Shown: piece after piece, positions 17,839 through 26,259 of the stretch
Numbering within the stretch: position 1 is the first letter of the stretch
Layout of the letters: every line of letters starts with the position of its first letter
NCBI GenBank assembly: GCA_015523605.1
Contig: WAKC01000043.1
Location: 111,339-167,135 of the forward strand
Length of the DNA stretch: 55,797 nt
Reading direction: 5' to 3'
Source of the DNA: Candidatus Geothermarchaeota archaeon
GTDB lineage: Archaea; Thermoproteota; Nitrososphaeria; Geothermarchaeales; JDFR-13
Notes under the pieces: model-generated
Databases searched by the model: none
What the model saw: the letters and a program-made list of their open reading frames with translations, nothing else
What the model was told of the DNA's origin: nothing
Made by a program: the position numbers and the translations under genes

Positions 17839-18798
17839 ATGACAGCGTTATGGCTTAGGCTTAGACTATTATTAGCCACCACGTTATTCATCGCGATAAC
17901 AACTTTAGTCTTCACGATATTCCTAAACTTCATAGGAGTATTCAATATATATCTAATCGCTACCCTTGTTATAATATTCAATCTAATCCAGTGGTTGATT
18001 GCTCCAAAGGTTATAAATGCTTTATATAGGGTGAGGGAGGCCGGTCCAGAATATCAAGAGATTAAGGAGATGCTTGTAAACCTAAGTGAGAAAAGTAATT
18101 TGAAGCCTCCCAAGCTTATGATAGCTGAAGTACCCATTCCAAATGCATTTGCATATGGAAGCCCATTAACGGGTAACATGGTTGCAGTTACACGTGGGCT
18201 CCTAAATACTCTCTCCAAGGATGAACTGGAGGCTGTATTGGCTCATGAGGTTGGGCATTTAAAACATCGGGATGTCCAGTTGATGATGTTCCTCTCTATA
18301 CTCCCAGCAATATTCTATTACATAGGATATAGCCTCTACTTTTCAAGTCTCTTTAATAGGGATCGAGGAGCAGGCCTCTTCGCTATAGGTCTCCTATCAA
18401 TCTTCATATACTATGTTCTAAGTCTTATCGTCCTCTGGGTAAGTAGAATAAGAGAATACTATGCCGATCTCCACGCAGTAAAGATTGTGAGGAACGGAGG
18501 TATCAAACTGGCAAATGCATTGGTTAAAATCGTTACAGAAACTGGTAAGATCGTCTATAGAGGCCATGACGTCCATAGATATAGCGGTGTAAAGGCATTA
18601 TTCATCGCTGATCCAGATAGGGCTGTTGAAGAGATGGTTGAACTTGCCAGGGAGAATATGCTTGATAGAAGGGTATTGTCAATTGCTAGGAGAAAGGTTA
18701 CCTTTGCAGATAATTTAATGGAGCTATTCTCAACACATCCTAATACCGTTAAAAGAATCCGTAGACTACTCAGTTATCATGATATTGAGATTAGCTAA
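17839..18798 (+). CDS. htpX: HtpX-like M48 membrane metalloprotease
   Basis: Zinc endopeptidase of membrane quality control. The zinc motif is HEVGH with His136, Glu137 and His140, and the third ligand Glu lies in REYYADLHAV about 70 residues later. Two hydrophobic segments precede the catalytic domain (about residues 8-55) and two lie between the motif and the third ligand (about 150-200), the HtpX arrangement. The ATG at 17839 is used; the TTG at 17818 falls in the tail of the T tract and is unlikely. The last bases overlap the convergent CoA-ligase gene by 4 bp. It may share the stress-response role of bacterial HtpX. Confidence 0.92.
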   Translation: MTALWLRLRLLLATTLFIAITTLVFTIFLNFIGVFNIYLIATLVIIFNLIQWLIAPKVINALYRVREAGPEYQEIKEMLVNLSEKSNLKPPKLMIAEVPIPNAFAYGSPLTGNMVAVTRGLLNTLSKDELEAVLAHEVGHLKHRDVQLMMFLSILPAIFYYIGYSLYFSSLFNRDRGAGLFAIGLLSIFIYYVLSLIVLWVSRIREYYADLHAVKIVRNGGIKLANALVKIVTETGKIVYRGHDVHRYSGVKALFIADPDRAVEEMVELARENMLDRRVLSIARRKVTFADNLMELFSTHPNTVKRIRRLLSYHDIEIS

Positions 18799-20141
18799 CC
18801 TATAGATTCATATACCTCTTGGTATCCACTATCCACCTTTTTATTCTTTAAATAAGTCCAATAGTTAAACAATTCTCCTATGATTTCAACAAAGGCTGAA
18901 GTTGATGTTAGCACTGGGATCTTATATCCAATGAGTTCCCTAGATATTGTACCTATATATCCACTGCTTATAGGAATCACATAAATAGGTTTTAAATAAC
19001 CCTGTTCAAACATATCTCTCACTAGCCTATATAGGGATACGTTAAACCCTTCTGAAATGGCTGGGGATGGATAATAGGGGATTAATGCTATAGCGTCTAT
19101 TCCTACATCCCTATACATCTTCTCAATCCAACTGATATATTCATCATCTCCAGCGGTTCCACCTACATCTACATACTTATTAATGGATAGACCGTATCTA
19201 TGGACCTCGTCTAGAAGGGTGATCCCTATCCCACCAGCTCCGGTGACTAATCCTATGTTACTACCCTTGGGGATGGGTTGGAAATATAATGCTTGTATTG
19301 CGTCAGTAATCCATCTAATATCTTTAATTAGAATTGCACCATATTGTTTTGCAGCACCATGAAACACTCTATAATCTATCATAGTCCCAGTATGTGTCTC
19401 CACCGCTTTTGCACTGGCCTCTTCTCTCCCTCCTTTGTATATTATCAGGGGTTTTGACAAGGTAAATTCATTTATGATTTTAAATAATCTTCGGCCATTT
19501 GTTACTTTCTCTATATAGGCGGTAGCTAGTAGTGTCTTCTCATCCTCCTTAAAAAATTTAAGGACTTCTTCCAGCGTAATATCCCATTCTCTACCCAATC
19601 CAATAAATTTGGATACTCCTATACCAAGCATCGACAATTCATCAAGTATCAAGGAGCCTACCGCACCGGATTGGGTTGCTATTCCGACACCCCCATCTCC
19701 TGGATAGCCCTGCCTATCCTGAGGTATGAATAGAGTGTTTAATCCCTGGCTTGGGATGTAGAGTCCTATGGAGGAGGGCCCGAGAATCCTAATCCTGCCT
19801 TTAGAGATAATATGCAAAACTTCTTCTCTTATGTCAGGGTCTCTTATATCTGTTATTATTACAATTAGCTTTACTCCTTTTGAGACGGATTCTTCAATAA
19901 CTTGGGGGAGGGTATGTTCTCTAACTGATATAATAGCCATATCTACTTCATAGGGTATCGACTTTACTGATGGATATGCCTTCATACCTGCTATTCTATC
20001 CGCATTTGGGTTTACTGGGTACACTCTTCCTTTAAAGTCTCTGATGAAATTGTTTAGAATCTGATATCCTGGCTTCTCAATATTTCTTGAAGCTCCTATG
20101 ATGGCGACTGATCTACATTTTAATAGTCTATTTAGATCCAT
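18795..20141 (-). CDS. Acyl-CoA synthetase (ADP-forming), alpha-subunit type
   Basis: Cytoplasmic enzyme of the acetyl-CoA synthetase (ADP-forming) family, which makes ATP by splitting acyl-CoA at the end of peptide and sugar fermentation. The N-terminal CoA-binding Rossmann domain (SVAIIGASRN), the GPSSIGLYIP loop and two succinyl-CoA-ligase-like domains (GVGIATQSGAVG; NIGLVTGAGGIG) are present. The phosphate-carrying histidine is His250 in VETHTGTMID. At 448 residues it is an alpha subunit only: no ATP-grasp (beta) domain is fused to it or encoded elsewhere in the window, so the partner must be at another locus. It is divergent from dph6. Confidence 0.9.
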   Translation of the reverse strand: MDLNRLLKCRSVAIIGASRNIEKPGYQILNNFIRDFKGRVYPVNPNADRIAGMKAYPSVKSIPYEVDMAIISVREHTLPQVIEESVSKGVKLIVIITDIRDPDIREEVLHIISKGRIRILGPSSIGLYIPSQGLNTLFIPQDRQGYPGDGGVGIATQSGAVGSLILDELSMLGIGVSKFIGLGREWDITLEEVLKFFKEDEKTLLATAYIEKVTNGRRLFKIINEFTLSKPLIIYKGGREEASAKAVETHTGTMIDYRVFHGAAKQYGAILIKDIRWITDAIQALYFQPIPKGSNIGLVTGAGGIGITLLDEVHRYGLSINKYVDVGGTAGDDEYISWIEKMYRDVGIDAIALIPYYPSPAISEGFNVSLYRLVRDMFEQGYLKPIYVIPISSGYIGTISRELIGYKIPVLTSTSAFVEIIGELFNYWTYLKNKKVDSGYQEVYESIG

Positions 20142-20220
20142 TTTACTCCTATATCTCGCTGGGATATATTTATATTGTTATTGTAGACACAGTTTTATGG
20201 ATAGGTGATGGTCTAAAAAG

Positions 20221-20964
20221 GTGGGTAGTGTGAGGGTCTTCTCATTTTTTACTGGTGGGAAGGACAGTACCGCGGCATATCTAAGGTCTTGTATTGATAG
20301 GGTTGAACCGGATTTGCTGGTGACGGTTATACCAGGTAGGAGTGACAGTTACATGTTCCATACCGTTAATCTAAGGTTTACAGCCTATCATGCCCTTCTC
20401 CTGAACAATAAGATTTTATATTACTATGTATCAGGTGTTAAGGAGAGGGAGGTTGACGAGCTTAGACCACTGGTTTCAAATCTTTATGAGTCTGGATATA
20501 CTGTGGCAACAGCCGGGGGAATCGCCAGTAATTACCAAAGAAGACGTCTGGAAAAACTTCTGAATGAATATGGAATAGAGTTATATGCACCCTTCTGGGA
20601 TATACCCCAGGATGAAGTTCTATATAGATATCTGGAGATGGGTATAGACTTTATGCTTGTCTCTGTATCTTCAAATGGATTGGATAGGAATGCCTTAGGA
20701 TGGATTATTGATGGAGAGGATGACGTGGAGGAGATGATTACGCTTGGAGAAAAATATGGATTTAACCCTACTGGGGAGGGAGGTGAATACGAGTCATTTG
20801 TGTTATATACACCTAGGTTTTGGGGGTATATACGCCCCAGTAAATATAAGATTTACTGGGATGGCGTCTCAGGTTACTTGGAGCTCGAGAAACTCTCTAT
20901 TGAAAGGTTGACTGGAGACGTTAAGAAGTTAAAAAGTTATTCTATGGGTGGTGTGAATGGATAA
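20221..20964 (+). CDS. dph6: Diphthine-ammonia ligase
   Basis: ATP-pyrophosphatase of the Dph6 family, which adds ammonia to diphthine on elongation factor 2 in the last step of diphthamide synthesis. The PP-loop is FFTGGKDSTAA at the N-terminus and the family end-block GEGGEYESFVLYTPRFWG is present; the region TAGGIASNYQRRRLEKLLNEYGIELYAPFWD is also typical. Length (247) suits archaeal members. Starts are GTG at 20221 or GTG at 20230, the second having a better-placed GGTGGG. It overlaps the ZPR1-like gene by 8 bp, so the two are co-translated. Confidence 0.92.
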   Translation: MGSVRVFSFFTGGKDSTAAYLRSCIDRVEPDLLVTVIPGRSDSYMFHTVNLRFTAYHALLLNNKILYYYVSGVKEREVDELRPLVSNLYESGYTVATAGGIASNYQRRRLEKLLNEYGIELYAPFWDIPQDEVLYRYLEMGIDFMLVSVSSNGLDRNALGWIIDGEDDVEEMITLGEKYGFNPTGEGGEYESFVLYTPRFWGYIRPSKYKIYWDGVSGYLELEKLSIERLTGDVKKLKSYSMGGVNG

Positions 20965-21499
20965 TAATGTTCCTGAGGAGGGTAAGATATGGGATTTGAA
21001 GGGAAAATGTCCTAGATGCTCAAGTGAATATACTATATCAGAATATTTACATAATGTTCCGTTGATTGGGAGGGTTATACTTTCTAGTGGAAGGTGTGGA
21101 AAATGTGGGTATAGATATAGAGATGTTAGGGCTGCAGAGTCTGCCGGTCCTCAGAGGCTAAAAGTGTTTATAGATGAACCTGAAGACCTGAATATCCTGG
21201 TTGTTAGAGCTTCTTCAGCCTCGATATACATCCCTGAATTAGGTGTATCGATCGAGCCTGGCCCTGCTTCCGAGGGTTTTATCACGACTGTAGAGGGTAT
21301 TTTAGAGAGGATTCTCAGGATTATGAGTATGCTTTATAATGATGAGTCTGTAGATAAGAAGAAGTGGATGGAGGTGTATAACTCGCTATTGGATGCAAAG
21401 GATGGTAAGCAGCCTTTCACATTAATTATAAGAGATCCTGATGGGGTGAGTAGGATAATATCAGATAAAGCTGAGAAGGAGCGTCTATATAGTGAGTAG
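20957..21499 (+). CDS. ZPR1-type zinc-finger protein
   Basis: Archaeal ZPR1 homologue of 180 residues. The four zinc ligands are Cys18, Cys21, Cys47 and Cys50 (KCPRC and RCGKCGY), followed by the conserved region YRYRDVRAAESAGPQRLKV. A double-stranded beta domain follows with SIEPGPASEGFITTVEGIL, a near-exact ZPR1 signature. In eukaryotes ZPR1 helps newly made elongation factor 1A fold; archaeal members have one zinc-finger/beta unit, as here. It overlaps dph6 by 8 bp, which links two proteins that act on elongation factors. A role on archaeal EF-1A is inference. Confidence 0.9.
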   Translation: MDNNVPEEGKIWDLKGKCPRCSSEYTISEYLHNVPLIGRVILSSGRCGKCGYRYRDVRAAESAGPQRLKVFIDEPEDLNILVVRASSASIYIPELGVSIEPGPASEGFITTVEGILERILRIMSMLYNDESVDKKKWMEVYNSLLDAKDGKQPFTLIIRDPDGVSRIISDKAEKERLYSE

Positions 21500-21537
21500 G
21501 TAACCTATAATTATGACTCTATTGGATATAATTTACT

Positions 21538-22818
21538 ATGGCGAGATACAACCCACGTCTTATATATGTAGTTCTTGACGGCGGCTCCGATGCACCTGAA
21601 TATGGTCCTACCTCCTTCGAACTGGCTGATACACCAAATCTTGATATGTTAGCTACTAGATCCAAAGCCGGATTGGTTCATGTACTTGGTATGGGAATCG
21701 CACCTCAAAGTGACGCAGCGACATTAAGCCTCCTAGGCTATAGCCCCTATAAATACCACATAGGTAGAGGTCTCCTGGAGGCTTTAGGTATTGGGATCAG
21801 GGTGAAGCCGGATTACGAAGTAGCATTCAGAGGTAATCTAGCCACTGTTGAAAATCTTTTTGATATTGTGGACCGTAGATGTGGAAGGGATATATCCACT
21901 GATGAGGCAAGAGAGTTGTTAAGAAGTATTGAATATCTTGATCTGGGTGTTTATGATGGATATGCATATACATACCCAGCTAAAGCACATAGAGTAGTTA
22001 CTATAATTGGTAGTCGCACATATAAATTAAGTCCCAATGTAAGTAATATCGACCCAGCGTATAGAAGGGTTGGTTTTATTTCTGAGGCTGTCCAGAACCC
22101 TGGTAACAAAGTTGTTAAATGTGAGCCTCTAGATTCCAGTGAGGCCAGTCGTATAACTGCTGAGCTTGTCAATAGATATTATGAATTGGTTTATGAAGCA
22201 TTGTCGCGAAGTGAGGTTAATGAGAGACGTGAATCACAGGGTAGACTTAAATGTAACGCTATCCTACTTAGGGACGCAGGTGTGAGACCGGGGAATATAC
22301 CGATGTTCCAACATCTATATGAGTTTAAAATGGCCTCTGTCGTCGAGATGCCTGTTGAAAAGGGTATAGCTAATCTTATAGGTCTTATAATAGCTGAGAT
22401 TAAGGATTACAAAGATTTGGAGACTAGATATAGAGCGATGGCGGAAAGAGCTGTAGAGATACTTGAATTTGCGGATGCAGTATATGTACATATAAAGGGT
22501 CCTGATGAGCCTGCTCATGACGGTGATAAAGATAGGAAGGTGGAGATTATAGAGTTGATTGACAAATACTTTTTCGGAGTCCTATTGAATAAAGTTGAGA
22601 TGGAGAAGAGTGCATTCTTAATTACATGTGACCATTCTACCCCACCAGAGCTTAAGAGTCATAGCTCACATCCAGTACCCCTATTCCTCTATAAGGATGG
22701 TTTGAAGAGTGATGGTTTAAAAGGTTTTAGTGAGAATGAGGCAGCCAGAGGTTCAATAGGTACGTTGACAGGTGGATGGGATGTTATACCACTTGTAAAG
22801 AGGATAATATGGGGCTAG
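21538..22818 (+). CDS. apgM: 2,3-bisphosphoglycerate-independent phosphoglycerate mutase, archaeal type
   Basis: Glycolytic/gluconeogenic enzyme that interconverts 3- and 2-phosphoglycerate, of the alkaline phosphatase superfamily. YVVLDGGSDAP holds the first metal Asp. The catalytic Ser is in APQSDAATLSLLGY. The metal-binding end contains KGPDEPAHDGDKDRKVEII, LITCDHSTPPELKSHSSHPVP, with the Asp/His ligands in place. Its 426 residues are typical of ApgM. It follows the zpr1-like gene by 38 bp and its 3' end overlaps the convergent nucleotidyltransferase gene by 4 bp. Confidence 0.95.
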   Translation: MARYNPRLIYVVLDGGSDAPEYGPTSFELADTPNLDMLATRSKAGLVHVLGMGIAPQSDAATLSLLGYSPYKYHIGRGLLEALGIGIRVKPDYEVAFRGNLATVENLFDIVDRRCGRDISTDEARELLRSIEYLDLGVYDGYAYTYPAKAHRVVTIIGSRTYKLSPNVSNIDPAYRRVGFISEAVQNPGNKVVKCEPLDSSEASRITAELVNRYYELVYEALSRSEVNERRESQGRLKCNAILLRDAGVRPGNIPMFQHLYEFKMASVVEMPVEKGIANLIGLIIAEIKDYKDLETRYRAMAERAVEILEFADAVYVHIKGPDEPAHDGDKDRKVEIIELIDKYFFGVLLNKVEMEKSAFLITCDHSTPPELKSHSSHPVPLFLYKDGLKSDGLKGFSENEAARGSIGTLTGGWDVIPLVKRIIWG

Positions 22819-23516
22819 TCAGAGATAAAATATTCCCTATACTTTCTCGTTATACTCTCCATATACTCAAGATCTTTGATCGTGTCTATACTCTTCCAGA
22901 AGACACCTGTAAACTTTATACCTTTTAACCTCCCCTTTGAAGAGAGTTCTGGGAATGCTGTCTTCTCTATATCTCCTTTACTGGGTAGATAGTTGAGGAT
23001 CTCCCTTCGAAATGCATAAACACCAGCATTTATCCATTTATCCTCTAATAAAGGCTTCTCCCTAAACTTCTTAATTATACCGTCTTCATCCACATCTACT
23101 ATTCCATATGGAGATGGCATCGGGACTAGAGCAATAGCTCCTATCGAGTCTTCCAAAGCGTTTAAAAGGGGTAATACCCTCAAATCTGTTATTATATCTC
23201 CATTTACTACTAGGAACTCATCTCTATCGATTAGATGTCTAGCATTATATATAGCTCCACCTGTACCAGCGGGTACATCCTCAATACTATATAGTATATT
23301 CACATTCCACTTTTTCCCATCATTGAAATATTGGATTATAGAGTCTGCCTTATACCCCACTAAAAATATGAAGTCTTTAACACCCTGTTTCTTTAACCAC
23401 ATAAGCTGATATTCGAGAATAGGTTTCCCATTTATCAATACTAGTGGCTTCGGAACCTTTTCTGTATATGGTCTTAGGCGTTTACCATACCCACCAGCAA
23501 GTATTAATGCCAACAT
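22815..23516 (-). CDS. Sugar-phosphate nucleotidyltransferase
   Basis: GT-A-fold enzyme that makes NDP-sugars (mannose-1-P guanylyl- or glucose-1-P thymidylyl/uridylyl-type). The nucleotide-binding start LILAGGYGKRLRPYTEKVPKPL, the sugar region EDVPAGTGGAIYNARH, the metal Asp in FLVVNGDIITDL and the later WINAGVYAFRREIL are all present. At 233 residues it has only the catalytic domain, without the left-handed beta-helix of larger members. Sugar and nucleotide cannot be decided. It lies 35 bp after the aldehyde oxidoreductase gene, with a palindromic TATA-like element between them that probably gives it its own promoter. Confidence 0.92.
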   Translation of the reverse strand: MLALILAGGYGKRLRPYTEKVPKPLVLINGKPILEYQLMWLKKQGVKDFIFLVGYKADSIIQYFNDGKKWNVNILYSIEDVPAGTGGAIYNARHLIDRDEFLVVNGDIITDLRVLPLLNALEDSIGAIALVPMPSPYGIVDVDEDGIIKKFREKPLLEDKWINAGVYAFRREILNYLPSKGDIEKTAFPELSSKGRLKGIKFTGVFWKSIDTIKDLEYMESITRKYREYFISD

Positions 23517-23537
23517 AATAAAGCAATTACCTCCTCT

Positions 23538-23554
23538 TAACTATTAAATAGTTA
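23538..23554 (-). promoter_or_regulatory. Palindromic TATA-like element before the nucleotidyltransferase gene
   Basis: TAACTATTAAATAGTTA is a perfect 17-bp palindrome (eight-base arms about one central A) that overlaps the stop codon of the tungsten oxidoreductase gene. Its centre is 30 bp upstream of the nucleotidyltransferase ATG, the right place for a TATA box. A GAGGAGGT ribosome site follows at 23527-23534. A symmetrical TATA region could also be bound by a dimeric regulator. Promoter role is inferred from position. Confidence 0.45.
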
Positions 23555-25363
23555 CGATTCTAATGGGATACCCTTCTCATTCCACCCTCTAAATCTATAG
23601 TATGTTTTTAACATCTTCTCGAATCCTTCTTTTGAGAGGTATATCTTCTCGCCATTCAACTTTTTACCCCCTTCTTTGAATAGTCTCTTCGGTAGATAAT
23701 CGTCTTCTGGCTTCATACCCGCATTCAAATTGAAGATTCTGATCATCCTATGTACATTGTTTGAGATCTCCTTTAGCTTCTCCTTTGTATATCCATATCC
23801 TGTCAATCCATTTAGTATCTCTACTGTAAAGTCCCATTCATACACGAATCTCCCGAATCTACATAATATCATACTATCGTGTATAGCGAAGAGGTCTTCA
23901 ACATCAACTAAGAATGCCACCTTATCCTCCCCATAGCTATCCTTATCAATAATCTTCTTCATTTCATAAGCATATGAGGTGGTCCTCAGATGGTCGGCTC
24001 CCCTAGTTGAAATAGCATATGACAGGGCCATTCCCTTTAGGCTTCTAGGGTCGTATGCAGGTGGGGATAGCCCCTTTACATGTATGGCGACCTCCTCCAA
24101 GCCATATTTACTTGCGAGATGTTTAATACCCTCTCCAATATCGTATCCAATTCCCTTCCTCTCCATCGTCAGCTTAAATAGATAGTATACACTATCTACA
24201 TCACCAAATTTAACGGGCCTATCCAGTTTAATCAACCCCTTTTCATATCCATATATAACCAGGGATATTAAGCTCCCAGCTTCTATAGTATCTACTCCAT
24301 ATCTATCAGCCAATAAGTTTAGGGCTATAACTGGTTTATAATCGTCCAATTCATTTAACACTCCAAAAGAGAATATAGTCTCATACTCTGGACCTTTGGT
24401 GACAATACCTTTATATTGCCCATCTTCCTCGATAATGGATATCTTTCCACATGAATACATGCAGTTCCAGCAGGCTACTTTAGAAGCGTAATATTTATTT
24501 TTTAAGTTGTCAGGATCCAATTCTTCATAGACCCTAGTCTCGAGATATTCCCAGTAGTGGGAGGGTATTGCAGAGTAGGCTTGGGTAGCGGCTAATGTAA
24601 TCGGTGTCCCATACTCTCTATATGCATTAATACCGGATTTATTGGGGTCTCCCACAGCCTTCTTCACAAACTCTTTTGAAAATCTCCTCACACTCTCTTC
24701 ATCATAAACATTTATAACTGGTTTGCCAGGGTTTCTAAGTACTATTGCCTTCAAATTTTTACTCCCCATAACCGCTCCTCCGCCTGTCCTACCAGCTTTA
24801 GATTCCCTCATCCTCGTCCCATGTCCATGGCTTATAGCCGCGAATCTAATTAGCCTCTCTCCGGCTGGACCTATCTCGGCCACCTCAATATCCTTACCGA
24901 GTTCATCCATCAATGCTTTTTCGGTCTCTTCAGTATTTAACCCCCAGATATCAGACGCGTCTCTAATTTCCACTGTGTCAAAGTCTAGATAGAGATATTT
25001 CGGCTTTTCAGCCCTACCTTTAATAACGAGTGCTATATATCCTAGCCATCTAAAAACAGCAGGGAAATTTCCTCCCATTATACTCTCTCCAAATATTCCT
25101 GTTAGTGGACTTTTGAAGAAGAACCCTATTTTTGAGGCTAGAGGAAGCCAGGTTCCAGTAGCTGGTCCGGTAGCCACTATGAAGATATTGTCTGGTGAGA
25201 GAGGATCTACCTTAGGATCTAAATAGTTATAGAGATAATGGGAGGCAAGACCCTTTCCACCGATATAATTTCTTGACAGTTTTATATCGAGGGATTCGAT
25301 GTTTATCTTCTCTTTTGTCAGGTCTATCTTAACTATTTTACCAGGGTCAAAAGAGCCACTCAT
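23552..25363 (-). CDS. aor: Tungsten-containing aldehyde:ferredoxin oxidoreductase
   Basis: Oxidises aldehydes to carboxylic acids and passes electrons to ferredoxin, using a tungsten bis-pterin and one [4Fe-4S] cluster. Three cluster ligands lie in ACWNCMYSCGK (C-x2-C-x3-C) and the fourth is in MILCRFGRF. The N-terminal pterin domain is clear: YIGGKGLASHYLY, ATGPATGTWLPLASKIGFFFKSP, ESIMGGNFPAVFRWLGY and AGRTGGGAVMGSKNLKAI. At 603 residues it is the standard length of AOR/FOR enzymes; subgroup cannot be set from motifs alone. It is a hallmark of thermophilic archaeal sugar or peptide metabolism. Confidence 0.94.
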   Translation of the reverse strand: MSGSFDPGKIVKIDLTKEKINIESLDIKLSRNYIGGKGLASHYLYNYLDPKVDPLSPDNIFIVATGPATGTWLPLASKIGFFFKSPLTGIFGESIMGGNFPAVFRWLGYIALVIKGRAEKPKYLYLDFDTVEIRDASDIWGLNTEETEKALMDELGKDIEVAEIGPAGERLIRFAAISHGHGTRMRESKAGRTGGGAVMGSKNLKAIVLRNPGKPVINVYDEESVRRFSKEFVKKAVGDPNKSGINAYREYGTPITLAATQAYSAIPSHYWEYLETRVYEELDPDNLKNKYYASKVACWNCMYSCGKISIIEEDGQYKGIVTKGPEYETIFSFGVLNELDDYKPVIALNLLADRYGVDTIEAGSLISLVIYGYEKGLIKLDRPVKFGDVDSVYYLFKLTMERKGIGYDIGEGIKHLASKYGLEEVAIHVKGLSPPAYDPRSLKGMALSYAISTRGADHLRTTSYAYEMKKIIDKDSYGEDKVAFLVDVEDLFAIHDSMILCRFGRFVYEWDFTVEILNGLTGYGYTKEKLKEISNNVHRMIRIFNLNAGMKPEDDYLPKRLFKEGGKKLNGEKIYLSKEGFEKMLKTYYRFRGWNEKGIPLES

Positions 25364-25434
25364 AATAAAGAATTATTTGGATTTAATATTCTAAAAGAGG
25401 ATGTATAAAAAATAGAGGGTAAAATATAGTTGAA

Positions 25435-26031
25435 TTAGCCTACGACCTTTAGAGCATCCTGATATACCATGAAGGTATGTCCATATCCACATACAATGTA
25501 ACAGATAAAGTCGTAGGTACCTGGTTTATCAGCCACGAATGTTACTGCCTGCTGCTCAATAGCCTCCTTATTCTCAATCTGGAAGAACTCCTGAAGAGAT
25601 TTTGCTTTACCAGAGAAGTTCTTATAGTTTGTACTCATGAATATCTTGAAAGCAGTTACCTGTAGGCCGTGGTCTACCTGTCCGGTAGCGATTGCCTCTT
25701 CAATTTTAGCCCTTAATTCCTCACCGGAGAGTCCTCCAACACCCTCCCTTATAGCTTTTTCCTCAAGTTTATTATGGAACTCGTCTGCGAAAGACCTAGC
25801 ATTGAAGAAGTATATCTTTACCTTATCTCCCTTATTTACAACAATCTGATCTATTGGATTATAGTTCTCATCGTATAAGGCGAATCCCCAGTGATAAGCT
25901 ACTACAATAAAGACTTTCGCCTCTTCTTGTGGTGCTGTCCCTATCATTCCTGGGAATAGGAATGCCGCTACTATACCTATCACTACTATCACTGCTACGA
26001 TGGGTATTACCAGTTTGGTGTTGACTGCCAT
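25435..26031 (-). CDS. Membrane-anchored CuA cupredoxin (cytochrome oxidase subunit II-like)
   Basis: A 198-residue protein with one N-terminal membrane helix (residues 6-28) and an outside cupredoxin domain. The dinuclear CuA ligand set is complete: His121, Cys177, Cys181, His185 and Met188 (CYIVCGYGHTFM, spacing C-x3-C-x3-H-x2-M). AYHWGFALYDENYN and IVVNKGDKVKIYFFN match the start of oxidase subunit II, and FVADKPGTYDFIC matches the CuA strand of NosZ itself. A charged helical insertion of about 40 residues (80-118) precedes His121. No oxidase subunit I is nearby; the gene is divergent from nosZ across 228 bp, so it most likely feeds electrons to NosZ. The usual Glu between the two Cys is Ile here. 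AGGTGAT lies 5 bp before the ATG. Confidence 0.85.
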   Translation of the reverse strand: MAVNTKLVIPIVAVIVVIGIVAAFLFPGMIGTAPQEEAKVFIVVAYHWGFALYDENYNPIDQIVVNKGDKVKIYFFNARSFADEFHNKLEEKAIREGVGGLSGEELRAKIEEAIATGQVDHGLQVTAFKIFMSTNYKNFSGKAKSLQEFFQIENKEAIEQQAVTFVADKPGTYDFICYIVCGYGHTFMVYQDALKVVG

Positions 26032-26194
26032 GAGTTATCACCTTATATTTTTTAAACAATTCCCTTCTATAATATAACCAGCCATATATATTTAATATTT
26101 ACTTCCTGAGAGGTATAACACTATTATAAACAACTATATTTTTTAAACTAACGATTGACATTATATAATTCTGTATAAATTTAGGTATCCCTAA

Positions 26195-26226
26195 CGAATG
26201 AGGGTATTTAATTATTCCCTCATTCG
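26195..26226. promoter_or_regulatory. Perfect inverted repeat in the nosZ promoter/leader
   Basis: CGAATGAGGG at 26195-26204 and CCCTCATTCG at 26217-26226 are exact reverse complements, separated by 12 AT-only bases (TATTTAATTATT). The arm centres are 22 bp apart, two helical turns, as expected for a dimeric repressor or activator. The spacer itself can act as a TATA box: its centre is about 50 bp before the nosZ ATG, giving a start near 26235 ahead of the ribosome site at 26246-26252. If transcription instead starts at an upstream box (26160-26168), the repeat would be a 10-bp hairpin in the leader. Either way a regulatory role is likely. Confidence 0.65.
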
Positions 26227-26259
26227 AGAATATTGATTATTGACAGAGGTGAATTTCAG

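Noticed and set aside
25435-26031. Annotation as a true cytochrome c oxidase subunit II
   Set aside because: There is no subunit I gene nearby, the domain has an extra helical insertion, and the gene is divergent from nosZ.
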